Numbered from the stretch's first letter, positions 1 to 6,577 are shown. The stretch: 7,228 bases of DNA from Paracoccaceae bacterium (GCA_023260935.1 JALQTL010000323.1:1-7228); one strand, 5' to 3'. The notes: a model not told the origin generated them from the letters alone. Translations and numbers: made by a program.

Positions 1-240
1 CTTCATCACCCGGTCTATCTCGGCATCCCACCACATGTTCAGTGCGCCAGAGGCGCCTGCCCCCAAGGCGATGAACAGGATCGCCGCAAACCCTTCGACA
101 GGATGCACCGACCCCGGCGCCACCAGCAGGCCCACCAGCGCGGTGAAGACAACAAGCGACATGACGCGCGGCTTCAGCAGCTGGACGTAATCGCCGAACT
201 GCGCCTCGGTCGTCTGGCTGAAGCCCTGAATATCGCTCAT
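1..240 (-). CDS. ctaB: Heme O synthase (protoheme IX farnesyltransferase), N-terminal 80 residues, runs off left edge
   Basis: This enzyme transfers a farnesyl group to protoheme IX to make heme O, the precursor of heme A for aa3-type cytochrome oxidase. It is an inner-membrane protein of the UbiA prenyltransferase family. Only the first 80 codons are present. The protein begins MSDIQGFSQTTEAQFGDYVQ, followed by LLKPRVMSLVVFTALVGLL, which is the typical first helix of the family with its conserved KPRV. It ends in NMWWDAEIDRVMK, the first Asp-rich prenyl-diphosphate/Mg2+ motif (N-x3-D-x3-D). The ATG at 240 is preceded by AGGA about 10 bases upstream. The gene follows coxB on the same strand after a 72-base gap, the ctaC-ctaB order common in Rhodobacter and Paracoccus, so co-transcription is likely. 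The rest of the gene lies outside the window. Confidence 0.93.
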   Translation of the reverse strand, partial: MSDIQGFSQTTEAQFGDYVQLLKPRVMSLVVFTALVGLLVAPGSVHPVEGFAAILFIALGAGASGALNMWWDAEIDRVMK

Positions 241-266
241 CTCATCCGGTTCCTGGCTGGGGGAAA

Positions 267-287
267 GGCCCCGAGGTCATCGGGGCC
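267..287 (-). terminator. Hairpin in the coxB-ctaB gap, possible attenuator or weak terminator
   Basis: A perfect 8-bp inverted repeat, GGCCCCGA and TCGGGGCC around a 5-base loop, lies between the coxB stop and the ctaB start. On the transcribed (minus) strand it is followed by TTTCCCCC, so the U run is short and interrupted. This fits a weak terminator, a transcript-stabilising 3' structure for coxB mRNA, or a processing site that lets coxB be made in excess of ctaB. The structure is seen in the sequence; its function is inferred. Confidence 0.5.
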
Positions 288-312
288 ATCCATCGCGCGG
301 GGCGTGCCGCGA

Positions 313-1227
313 TCAGTTGTTGGCGGCAACCTTGACAGCGGAATATTCCGCAACATCCGCCGCCGACAGGACCACATCCCCCGCCTTCGCAGCCTCAAGC
401 CACTTGGCATAAACCTCTTCCGACACCACCTTCACGGTGATCGGCATGTAGGCATGGGCAATGCCGCAGAGTTCCGAACACTGGCCGAAATAGACACCCT
501 CACGCTCGGCGCTGAACCACAGCTGGGCCAGACGGCCGGGCACGGCGTCCTGCTTCACGCCAAAAGCCGGGATCGTCCAGGAGTGGATCACATCGGCGCC
601 GGTCACCTGCATCACGACGGTCTTGCCAACGGGCACGACAACGGCGGTATCGGTCGCCAGCAGGAATTCGTCATCGGTGTAACCCGCATCGGCCAGCTGC
701 GCCGAAACCTCGGGCGTCAGACGGTTATCACCGCCGGTTGCCGGGGCACCGATCATGTAGCTGTCGAAAGCCACGCCTTCGTCAACATACTCATAGCCCC
801 AATACCACTGGTAGCCCGTCACCTTGATGGTGATGTCGCCCACCGGGATTTCCTGCTGCTTGAACAGAACCGGCAGCGAAAACGCCCCGATGAACACAAG
901 GATCAGGATCGGAACCACGGTCCACGCCACTTCCAGCGGCGAATTGTGGGTAAAGGTCGCGGGTTTGGGGTTCCGCTTCTGATTGAACCGGATCATCACA
1001 AGGATCAGCAAGCCGGTCACGAAAACGGTGATCACCGAGATGATGATCAGGATCATGTGATCCAGTCCCTGAAGATCGCGGGCCAGTTCCGTTGCTGCGG
1101 GCTGGAAGCCCGTCAGCTTGTCGTGCGGCCGCCCCACGATTTCAAGATCCTGCGCCATGGCCGCGCCACCCAGAACCGTTGCCAGCACACCGGCGGCCAC
1201 ACCGCCAAAGGAAGTCAGAAGACGCAT
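313..1227 (-). CDS. coxB (ctaC): Cytochrome c oxidase subunit II, aa3 type
   Basis: This is the 304-residue subunit II of the aa3 terminal oxidase. It receives electrons from cytochrome c at the dinuclear CuA centre and passes them to heme a in subunit I. An N-terminal signal peptide is visible, with a hydrophobic stretch ending in AAMAQ near residue 26. Two transmembrane helices follow at about 56-79 and 99-121, then a periplasmic cupredoxin domain. The CuA ligands are all present: His215 in VIHSW, and Cys250, Glu252, Cys254, His258 and Met261 in CSELCGIAHAYM. The aromatic GYQWYWGYEY electron-entry segment is at 138-147. Glu99 in SPLEVAWTVVP matches the K-channel entrance glutamate known from Rhodobacter subunit II. 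Residues about 160-192 form the loop insertion usual in Rhodobacter and Paracoccus. The ATG at 1227 begins directly with the signal peptide; its ribosome site is weak (GGGATAAG). No catalytic residue is missing. The gene is divergent from tldD and upstream of ctaB. Confidence 0.97.
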   Translation of the reverse strand: MRLLTSFGGVAAGVLATVLGGAAMAQDLEIVGRPHDKLTGFQPAATELARDLQGLDHMILIIISVITVFVTGLLILVMIRFNQKRNPKPATFTHNSPLEVAWTVVPILILVFIGAFSLPVLFKQQEIPVGDITIKVTGYQWYWGYEYVDEGVAFDSYMIGAPATGGDNRLTPEVSAQLADAGYTDDEFLLATDTAVVVPVGKTVVMQVTGADVIHSWTIPAFGVKQDAVPGRLAQLWFSAEREGVYFGQCSELCGIAHAYMPITVKVVSEEVYAKWLEAAKAGDVVLSAADVAEYSAVKVAANN

Positions 1228-1331
1228 ATTCTTATCCCGTTCAACTCTGCGGCTTTTTACCGCTTTTCAGGCCACCCCCGCCGCGCAACCGGTCATGGGG
1301 GCAGAATCCCGTTGTTTCCACCTGCCGTGAA

Positions 1332-1359
1332 ACCATATTGTGCGCCGGGCTACAAGCAA
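1332..1359 (-). promoter_or_regulatory. Candidate sigma-70 promoter for coxB
   Basis: Reading the minus strand, TTGCTT (1359-1354) and TATGGT (1337-1332) are separated by 16 bases. Each is a partial match to the -35 and -10 consensus. Initiation would fall near 1325, giving a leader of roughly 100 bases before the coxB ATG. The FNR-type palindrome centred at 1391.5 would then lie about 66 bases upstream of the start. This is a by-eye candidate only. Confidence 0.28.
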
Positions 1360-1384
1360 AACCGTTGCGACAAAGCACCGCCAT

Positions 1385-1398
1385 TTGATACAGATCAA
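1385..1398. promoter_or_regulatory. FNR-type operator TTGAT-N4-ATCAA in the coxB/tldD divergent region
   Basis: TTGATACAGATCAA is a perfect match to the palindromic consensus of FNR/FnrL, the oxygen-sensing Fe-S regulators, and of related DNR-type Crp/Fnr proteins. It ends 11 bases before the tldD ATG, and its last two bases are part of AAGGA (1397-1401), the apparent tldD ribosome-binding site 8 bases from the start. In this position a bound regulator would be expected to block tldD transcription. It could also act on the leftward coxB promoter from about 66 bases upstream. The sequence match is direct; which gene it controls is inference. Confidence 0.65.
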
Positions 1399-1409
1399 GG
1401 ACAGCATCC

Positions 1410-2828
1410 ATGACCGAAACGCCGTTCCGCCCCTTCGAGTCCCATCTGGACGCGGCGGCGTCGCTGCGCATCCTGCGCGATGCAACCGCCGGGGCAGAGG
1501 ATGGCGAGCTTTTCCTTGAACGCCGCCGGTCCGAGGCGATCGTTCTGGATGACGGCCGCATCAAGACGGCCTCCTACGATGCTTCGGAAGGCTTTGGCCT
1601 GCGCGCAGTGAGGGGAGAGGTTGCCGGCTATGCCCATTCGACAGAGATCAGCGAAAAGGCTCTGCGCCGGGCATCCGAAACGGCGCGTCTGGCAGTTGGC
1701 GGCGGCGGGACGCTGGCGGATGCCCCGAAGGGCACGAACCTGCGGCTTTACGGCGATGCCGACCCGATGGCCGACGCCGGCTTTGCGGTGAAGATCGACA
1801 CGCTGCGCGAAATCGACGCCTATGCCCGTGCACTTGACCCACGGGTCGTGCAGGTTTCGGCAACCCTGTCGGCGTCTTATCAGGAAATCGAGATCCTGCG
1901 TCCCGAAGGCCTGCGTTTTACCGATATCCGGCCAATGGCGCGGCTGAACGTCAGCGTGATCGTCGAAGAAAACGGGCGCCGCGAACAGGGCGGCATGGGC
2001 GGCGGGGGCCGGTTTGGCCTTGCCGGGCTGATGGAGCCGGCGCACTGGAAGCCCATGGTGGCCGAAGCGCTGCGCATCGCCTGCGTCAACCTGCGCGCCG
2101 AGGCAGCCCCCGCAGGGGTGATGGATGTGGTGCTTGGCCCCGGCTGGCCCGGCATCCTGCTGCACGAAGCGATCGGCCACGGTCTGGAGGGCGATTTCAA
2201 CCGCAAGAAAACCTCGGCCTTTGCCGGGCTGATGGGCCAGCGGATCGCCGCGCCCGGCGTCACTGTTCTGGATGACGGCACGATCCCGGACCGCCGCGGA
2301 TCGATCAGCGTCGATGATGAGGGCACGCCTTCGGGCAAGAATGTGCTGATCGAGGATGGCATCCTTGTTGGCTACATGCAGGATCGCCAGAACGCCCGGC
2401 TGATGGGCGTGGCCCCCACCGGCAATGGCCGGCGCGAAAGCTTTGCCCATATCCCCATGCCGCGAATGACCAACACCTACATGCTGGCCGGTCAGGATGA
2501 CCCGAAGGACATTCTGGCAAGCCTGAAGGACGGCATCTATGCCGTAGGCTTTGGCGGCGGTCAGGTCGATATCACCAACGGCAAGTTCGTGTTCTCCTGC
2601 ACCGAGGCGTACCGGGTGCGCGACGGCAAGGTGGGTGCCCCGGTCAAGGGCGCCACGCTGATCGGTGATGGCGCCATCGCCCTGCGCCAGATTCGCGCCA
2701 TCGGGTCGGACCTTCAGCTTGATCCGGGCATCGGCAATTGCGGCAAGGCCGGACAGTGGGTGCCCGTGGGCGTGGGCCAGCCCACGTTGATGATCGGCGG
2801 GCTGACGGTGGGCGGATCGGCAGCATGA
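1410..2828 (+). CDS. tldD: TldD metallopeptidase subunit
   Basis: This 472-residue protein is the catalytic half of the TldD/TldE (PmbA) zinc peptidase, a soluble cytoplasmic heterodimer. In E. coli the complex matures microcin B17 and degrades the antitoxin CcdA; it cleaves unfolded peptides. The zinc motif HEAIGH is at residues 252-257 in the conserved context GILLHEAIGHGLEGD. The third metal ligand, Cys444, lies in GNCGKAGQWVPVGVGQPTL near the C terminus, equivalent to E. coli Cys454. Other family blocks are present, including the N-terminal DGRIKTASYD segment, FGGGQVDITNGKF at 381-393 and PVKGATLIGDGA at 411-422. Length is close to E. coli TldD (481). The ATG at 1410 has a good ribosome site, AAGGA, 8 bases upstream. 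An FNR-type palindrome overlaps that site. The stop overlaps the start of the next gene (ATGA). No tldE is in the window. Confidence 0.96.
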   Translation: MTETPFRPFESHLDAAASLRILRDATAGAEDGELFLERRRSEAIVLDDGRIKTASYDASEGFGLRAVRGEVAGYAHSTEISEKALRRASETARLAVGGGGTLADAPKGTNLRLYGDADPMADAGFAVKIDTLREIDAYARALDPRVVQVSATLSASYQEIEILRPEGLRFTDIRPMARLNVSVIVEENGRREQGGMGGGGRFGLAGLMEPAHWKPMVAEALRIACVNLRAEAAPAGVMDVVLGPGWPGILLHEAIGHGLEGDFNRKKTSAFAGLMGQRIAAPGVTVLDDGTIPDRRGSISVDDEGTPSGKNVLIEDGILVGYMQDRQNARLMGVAPTGNGRRESFAHIPMPRMTNTYMLAGQDDPKDILASLKDGIYAVGFGGGQVDITNGKFVFSCTEAYRVRDGKVGAPVKGATLIGDGAIALRQIRAIGSDLQLDPGIGNCGKAGQWVPVGVGQPTLMIGGLTVGGSAA

Positions 2829-3235
2829 GCCTGATCCGGTCCCGCCCGACCGACAGGACGCCGTGGAAGCCGCTGCTGCTTGCCGCCGCGGGGGCCTTGG
2901 CGCTGCCTGCGGCGATGGGGGCCGTGGCCTTTGGGCTAGGGCAGCTTGTGGGGGCATCTTCGGCGCAGGCAACCGACGGGGGCGGGCTGATCAGCGCCGC
3001 AATCCTGCTGATGGTCTCGCCGCTTCTGGGGCTGGCCGCGATGATCCTTGTGCTGCCTCTGTCGTCGGCACAGATCCGGGCCGGCTTGTTCGGCTGGCTG
3101 CCCGCTGCCATCACAGGGCTGGCGGTTGGCGGCCTGCTGGCATTCATGATCGGCTATCCGGTGGCCCTGCCCTTCGGGCTGGCCGTTATGCTGATCCTGC
3201 GCGCCCTTCTGGGCCTGCTTTGGCCACTGGAATAA
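2825..3235 (+). CDS. Unrecognised small membrane protein with four predicted helices, coupled to tldD
   Basis: This is a 136-residue protein beginning MSLIRSRPTDRTPWKP, a basic N terminus suggesting that end faces the cytoplasm. Four hydrophobic segments can be seen at about 15-43, 54-80, 86-109 and 112-133, separated by short loops; the first loop holds the only markedly polar stretch (SSAQATDGGG). There are no cysteines or histidines and no recognised motif, so I assign no function. The ATG at 2825 was chosen because it overlaps the tldD stop as ATGA, the usual sign of translational coupling. An in-frame ATG at 2738 exists, but it would read tldD sequence in another frame and give an Arg/Gly-rich start. 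Its stop lies 6 bases from the stop of the convergent YibQ-like gene, with no terminator between them. Confidence 0.8.
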   Translation: MSLIRSRPTDRTPWKPLLLAAAGALALPAAMGAVAFGLGQLVGASSAQATDGGGLISAAILLMVSPLLGLAAMILVLPLSSAQIRAGLFGWLPAAITGLAVGGLLAFMIGYPVALPFGLAVMLILRALLGLLWPLE

Positions 3236-3241
3236 TTACGA

Positions 3242-4840
3242 TCAGCGCGCCATCAGCGCCGTGACCGGCGCCAGCGCCACAGTTGCCGCCCGGCCTTCCA
3301 CCGTCCATTCCATCAGGCCCGCCACGATCTGCGGCGTCAGGGTGCCGATCACCGCCACTTCGCCTTCCTGCGCGGCGCGGAACACCGCCCGGTCCAGATA
3401 GCGCTTCACCTCGGGGCCGGTGGCGTTGTCTATATCGATCCTGCGGAAGATCGTTGCCGAACCCACGCCTTCGCGCCGGGCCACCTGATCAGCGGCGTTC
3501 AACCCCTGATCAAAGCTGACAAGCCCGCGGCCCTGCTGGGCAAGAATGGCGACGATCTGGCTGGCCAGAAGCCGGTCGGTCTGAAACACCTTGCCATCCG
3601 GGTCGATGACCGCCACCGCCTCGGGCAGACGGTCGGCAAGGGCTTGCAAGGTCTGTTCCACATCGGCAGGCGTGGCCCCCGCAGGCAATCCGGACAGCGC
3701 AAGGACCACTTCCTGCCCCGCCGACCGCCAGACTGCGGCCCGTTCGGCGGCACCCTCTGAAAGGGGATCGATCACGATGGTCAGCGGCAGGGACAGCGCG
3801 GCAAGTTCGGCGCGGTCCACCTCGTCGCCGCGATCTTCCAGCAGGATGCTGAAAAGCGGCTTCTGACCGGGGTTATCAAAGGGCCGGGCAAAACGCCGGA
3901 TCGGCGGCAGGCTTTCATCAAGGGCCGCATCATAGCTTTCATCGGTTATCCCGGCGCCCTCGGCGGGGACGGCATCCGGGGCGACTTCAGGCGGCGGTTC
4001 GGGATCGCCGATGCGGGGCAGCCGGCCGGTCACAACCGTTGTCGCCGGCTCGGCCGAGGGCACGGGCGCAACGGGTTCGGCCGCCCCTTGGCCACTATCC
4101 GCCCCTGCTGCCACCTCGGGGGCGGGTTGCAGCAAGGCCTCGTCCCGCGGCGGAATGGGCGGCGGGGGTGGGGGTTCTGCCGTCTGAGGCGCAGCCTCGG
4201 CCAGCGGGGCGCCGGGCATGGAAGGCACGGGGCGACCGGGCAGGCCAGCCGGCTCTGTCCCCTCCTCGGGGCGGATGATCCGCGCGGGGGCGGGCGCGGC
4301 ATCTGCCCCCCCGGCCATTTCCGGCCCTTCGGTCTGGGGGCGCGCCGGCGGTTCGGAAGGCGGCAGAGGGGCGGCGGCAACCTTGTCCCCTTCGAACGGG
4401 GCCGCCGGGGCAAGGGGTTGGGCAACACCGGGCAAGGTCTCTCCCCCCGGGGCGGGCGCTTTCGGTGCATCTGCCGCGGGTTCCGAAGCAATCGCCGGCG
4501 GCGCCTTGTCCGTCACGGCCGGAGGCTGCGGGGCGGCGGTCTGGTCGGGGGTGGCCAGTTCGGGAGTGGTCCGTTCCGTGTCGGGGATAGACGAAGCAAC
4601 AACGTCGCCGGGCGTTTCTGCAACCGCCTGTTCCTGTGGTGCAGCGGGGACAACCGGCGTCAGGGAACCGGCCGCCTCTGGCAAAGCGGCCGAGCCAGCG
4701 GCATCTACCAGGTCTCCCGGGGAAGCGGGCAAGTTCGGGCCTGTCGGCGCCAGTTGCGACAGGGTGACAAGCCCCCCCGTCGCCAGAACGCCGCCCCAGA
4801 TCACGCCCCGAATGAACCCACGCACTGTCTTTGCCCCCAT
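3242..4840 (-). CDS. yibQ: YibQ-like divergent polysaccharide deacetylase family protein, membrane anchored, probably catalytically inactive
   Basis: The product has 532 residues from the ATG at 4840. It has three parts: a membrane anchor at about 9-30 after a short basic start (MGAKTVRGFIRG); a Pro/Ala/Glu-rich low-complexity linker at about 31-313, including six consecutive prolines; and a C-terminal domain at about 328-531 with the order and spacing of the divergent polysaccharide deacetylase family (Pfam Polysacc_deac_2). The bulk of the protein is expected in the periplasm. Family catalytic or metal positions look substituted: the usual IDDLG is LLEDRG (333-338), HLPM is ALSG (381-384), the NNHMGS block is IDPDG (412-416), and GHP near the end is GTL (499-501). 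Function is unknown to me. An in-frame ATG at 4921 would add 27 charged residues but leaves 25 bases to trpG and an AGGGG touching the start codon; neither start has a well-placed ribosome site. The gene diverges from trpG, a proximity I recall from R. sphaeroides. Confidence 0.85.
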   Translation of the reverse strand: MGAKTVRGFIRGVIWGGVLATGGLVTLSQLAPTGPNLPASPGDLVDAAGSAALPEAAGSLTPVVPAAPQEQAVAETPGDVVASSIPDTERTTPELATPDQTAAPQPPAVTDKAPPAIASEPAADAPKAPAPGGETLPGVAQPLAPAAPFEGDKVAAAPLPPSEPPARPQTEGPEMAGGADAAPAPARIIRPEEGTEPAGLPGRPVPSMPGAPLAEAAPQTAEPPPPPPIPPRDEALLQPAPEVAAGADSGQGAAEPVAPVPSAEPATTVVTGRLPRIGDPEPPPEVAPDAVPAEGAGITDESYDAALDESLPPIRRFARPFDNPGQKPLFSILLEDRGDEVDRAELAALSLPLTIVIDPLSEGAAERAAVWRSAGQEVVLALSGLPAGATPADVEQTLQALADRLPEAVAVIDPDGKVFQTDRLLASQIVAILAQQGRGLVSFDQGLNAADQVARREGVGSATIFRRIDIDNATGPEVKRYLDRAVFRAAQEGEVAVIGTLTPQIVAGLMEWTVEGRAATVALAPVTALMAR

Positions 4841-4946
4841 CGCCCGGGCTTCACGGCCTTTCGGCCTTGACGCCCCTTTTCCGGTCTGACCATCTATAGC
4901 CCGGCCCGGCAAGGGCTTCATCCCCTATAAGGCGGGTCCAAGCAAG
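4841..4946. promoter_or_regulatory. Divergent intergenic region between the YibQ-like gene and trpG
   Basis: These 106 bases must hold the promoters for both divergent genes if the YibQ-like protein starts at 4840. On the plus strand TATAAG (4926-4931) is a good -10 match about 15 bases before the trpG ATG, but I see no -35 at normal spacing. TTGACG (4867-4872) is a good -35 match, yet the nearest -10-like CTATAG (4894-4899) is 21 bases away, which is too far for a standard promoter. CTATAG reads the same on both strands. I see no Trp-rich leader peptide that would suggest trp attenuation. Confidence 0.3.
4851..4870 (-). other. Small hairpin with GAAA tetraloop just upstream of the YibQ-like start
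   Basis: On the minus strand TCAAGGCC-GAAA-GGCCGTGA forms an 8-bp stem with one A/G mismatch and a GNRA-type tetraloop. It ends 10 bases before the ATG at 4840. If that is the true start, the hairpin occupies the place where a ribosome site would normally lie, and no clear ribosome site is present in the 10 bases left. If the ATG at 4921 is used, the hairpin is within coding sequence. Function is inferred only. Confidence 0.35.
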
Positions 4947-5534
4947 ATGCTGCTTCTGATCGACAACTACGACAGCTTTACCTACAACCTTGTCCACTAT
5001 TTCGGCGAGTTGGGCGCGGATGTCGTCGTGCGGCGCAATGATGCGCTTTCGGTTCAGGATGTTCTGGCCCTGTCGCCACAGGCGATCATCCTGTCACCCG
5101 GCCCCTGCGATCCAGCGCAGGCCGGTATATGCCTGCCGCTGACTCGCGCCGCCTTTGACGCCCGCATACCGCTTTTGGGCGTCTGCCTTGGTCATCAGAC
5201 CATTGGCGAGGCTTTTGGCGGCAAGGTCGTCCGCTGCCACGAGATTGTGCATGGCAAGATGGGCAGCATGAACCATGCAGGACAGGGCGTGTTCCGGGGC
5301 CTGCCTTCGCCCTTTCAGGCCACCCGCTATCATTCGCTGATCGTCGAGCGCGAAAGCCTGCCGGACTACTTGGAAGTGACAGCATGGCTGGACGATGGCA
5401 CCATCATGGGTCTGCGGCACAAATCGGCGCTGGTGGAAGGGGTGCAGTTTCACCCCGAAAGCATCGCCAGCGAACATGGCCACCAGTTGCTGCGCAACTT
5501 TCTTGACTCAGCCAAGGTGAAGGTGACGGCATGA
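4947..5534 (+). CDS. trpG: Anthranilate synthase component II (glutamine amidotransferase)
   Basis: This 195-residue class I glutamine amidotransferase releases ammonia from glutamine and channels it to TrpE, which converts chorismate to anthranilate in the first step of tryptophan synthesis. It acts in the cytoplasm. The N terminus MLLLIDNYDSFTYNLVHYFG is the family signature. The oxyanion segment SPGPCDP is at 50-56, the nucleophile Cys80 is in LLGVCLGHQTIGEAFGG, and the catalytic pair His169 and Glu171 is in GVQFHPESI. HGKMG at 102-106 and the RYHSL block at 127-131 are also present. Length is normal for a stand-alone TrpG. It may also serve p-aminobenzoate synthesis, since some bacteria share one subunit for both; this cannot be decided here. 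The ATG at 4947 has only a weak ribosome site. Its stop overlaps the trpD start (ATGA). trpE is not in the window. Confidence 0.96.
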   Translation: MLLLIDNYDSFTYNLVHYFGELGADVVVRRNDALSVQDVLALSPQAIILSPGPCDPAQAGICLPLTRAAFDARIPLLGVCLGHQTIGEAFGGKVVRCHEIVHGKMGSMNHAGQGVFRGLPSPFQATRYHSLIVERESLPDYLEVTAWLDDGTIMGLRHKSALVEGVQFHPESIASEHGHQLLRNFLDSAKVKVTA

Positions 5535-6544
5535 GCGATGTCCTTCAACCCCTGATCGGCACCGCCGCCACCCGCCCGCTGACGCGCGACGAAGCGACCG
5601 CCGCCTTCAGCGCGCTGTTCGAAGGCGAAGGTACCCCTGCCCAGATGGGCGGCTTTCTGATGGCCCTGCGGACACGCGGCGAAACCGTCACGGAATATGC
5701 AGCCGCCGCCAGCGTGATGCGGATGAAATGCACGCCCGTGCGCGCGCCCGAAGGGGCCATGGATATCGTGGGCACTGGCGGGGATGGCAAGGGCACGCTG
5801 AACATATCCACCGCCACGGCCTTTGTCGTGGCCGGCGCCGGCGTCGTGGTGGCCAAGCATGGCAACCGCAACCTTTCCTCCAAGTCGGGGGCCGCGGATG
5901 CCCTGACTGAAATGGGCCTGAACGTGATGGTGGGCCCCGATGTCGTTGAAAAGTGCCTGCGCGAGGCCGGGATCGGTTTCATGATGGCCCCGATGCACCA
6001 CCCGGCCACGCGCCATGTCATGCCCGTGCGGCGGGAATTGGGCACCCGCACCATCTTCAACATCCTTGGCCCGCTGACGAACCCCGCCGGTGTGAAGCGC
6101 CAGCTGACCGGGGCCTTCAGCGCCGACCTGATCCGCCCGATGGCCGAAACCCTGCTGGCCCTTGGTGCCATCAAGGCATGGCTTGTACATGGGGGTGACG
6201 GCACCGATGAAATCTCGATCGCGGCTCCGACGCAGGTGTCAGCCGTGGAAAACGGCGGGGTGCGCGATTTCACGCTGCACCCCGAAGATGCAGGCTTGCC
6301 CTATCATCCGTTCGAGAAAATCATGGGTGGCACCCCGGCCGAAAACGCGCAGGCCTTTCGCGCGCTGCTGGACGGGGAACAGGGCGCCTACCGCGATGCC
6401 GTTCTTTTCAATGCGGCGGCAGCGCTGGTGGTGGCCGACAAGGCGGCCAACCTGAAGGAGGGCGTGGAAATGGCCCGCACCTCCATCGATTCCGGGGCCG
6501 CAAAGGCCAAGGTCGCCGCACTTGCCCGGCTGACCAGCGCCTGA
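5531..6544 (+). CDS. trpD: Anthranilate phosphoribosyltransferase
   Basis: This 337-residue enzyme joins anthranilate to phosphoribosyl pyrophosphate to give phosphoribosyl-anthranilate, the second committed step of tryptophan synthesis, in the cytoplasm. It is a stand-alone protein, not fused to TrpG. Conserved blocks are all visible: the PRPP-binding GTGGDGKGTLNIST at 81-94, KHGNRNLSSKSGAAD at 109-123, MMAPMHHPATRHVMPVRRELGTRTIFNILGPLTNPA at 151-186 with its conserved arginines, and the Mg2+-binding DE pair at 226-227 in GGDGTDEIS. Length matches the family. The start at 5531 overlaps the trpG stop as ATGA, indicating translational coupling. A hairpin follows the stop before trpC. Confidence 0.97.
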   Translation: MSDVLQPLIGTAATRPLTRDEATAAFSALFEGEGTPAQMGGFLMALRTRGETVTEYAAAASVMRMKCTPVRAPEGAMDIVGTGGDGKGTLNISTATAFVVAGAGVVVAKHGNRNLSSKSGAADALTEMGLNVMVGPDVVEKCLREAGIGFMMAPMHHPATRHVMPVRRELGTRTIFNILGPLTNPAGVKRQLTGAFSADLIRPMAETLLALGAIKAWLVHGGDGTDEISIAAPTQVSAVENGGVRDFTLHPEDAGLPYHPFEKIMGGTPAENAQAFRALLDGEQGAYRDAVLFNAAAALVVADKAANLKEGVEMARTSIDSGAAKAKVAALARLTSA

Positions 6545-6555
6545 CCCCGCCAGAC

Positions 6556-6577
6556 GGCGCCCCCTTTTCCGGGCGCC
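6556..6577 (+). terminator. Hairpin between trpD and trpC, possible partial terminator or processing site
   Basis: GGCGCCC (6556-6562) and GGGCGCC (6571-6577) form a perfect 7-bp stem around the loop CCTTTTCC, 11 bases after the trpD stop. It is followed by TTCCCCCTTTACCC, a pyrimidine run that is not a clean U tract. It may reduce read-through into trpC or protect the trpGD message. trpC starts 40 bases later with no obvious promoter, so full termination seems unlikely. Confidence 0.5.

Noticed and set aside
103..1413. Open frame of 436 residues on the plus strand across ctaB, coxB and the control region.
   Set aside because: It is rich in His, Arg, Gly and Asp without domains, and it is antisense to coxB, whose CuA ligands are all intact. 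It also crosses the divergent promoter region.
2738..2824. Longer start (ATG at 2738) for the small membrane protein.
   Set aside because: The extra 29 residues are Arg/Gly-rich and out of frame with tldD. The ATGA overlap at 2825 gives a typical membrane protein N terminus.
1395..2972. Long open frame of 525 residues on the minus strand, antisense to tldD and longer than it.
   Set aside because: Its composition (Arg, Ala, His, Gln and Pro rich, no recognisable motif) is that of a GC-rich shadow, whereas the plus-strand frame carries the complete TldD motifs.
3236..3241. Possible bidirectional terminator between the convergent membrane protein and YibQ-like genes.
   Set aside because: Only 6 bases separate the stops, and I found no stable stem with a T run in the flanking sequence.
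4088..4889. Overlapping plus-strand frames of 223-260 residues, antisense to the Pro/Ala linker of the YibQ-like protein.
   Set aside because: Low-complexity Gly/Arg/Ala shadows of a repetitive GC-rich linker, with no ribosome site or motif.
5450..6273. Two minus-strand frames of about 245 residues antisense to trpD.
   Set aside because: trpD is complete and conserved on the plus strand; the antisense frames show no motif and end arbitrarily.
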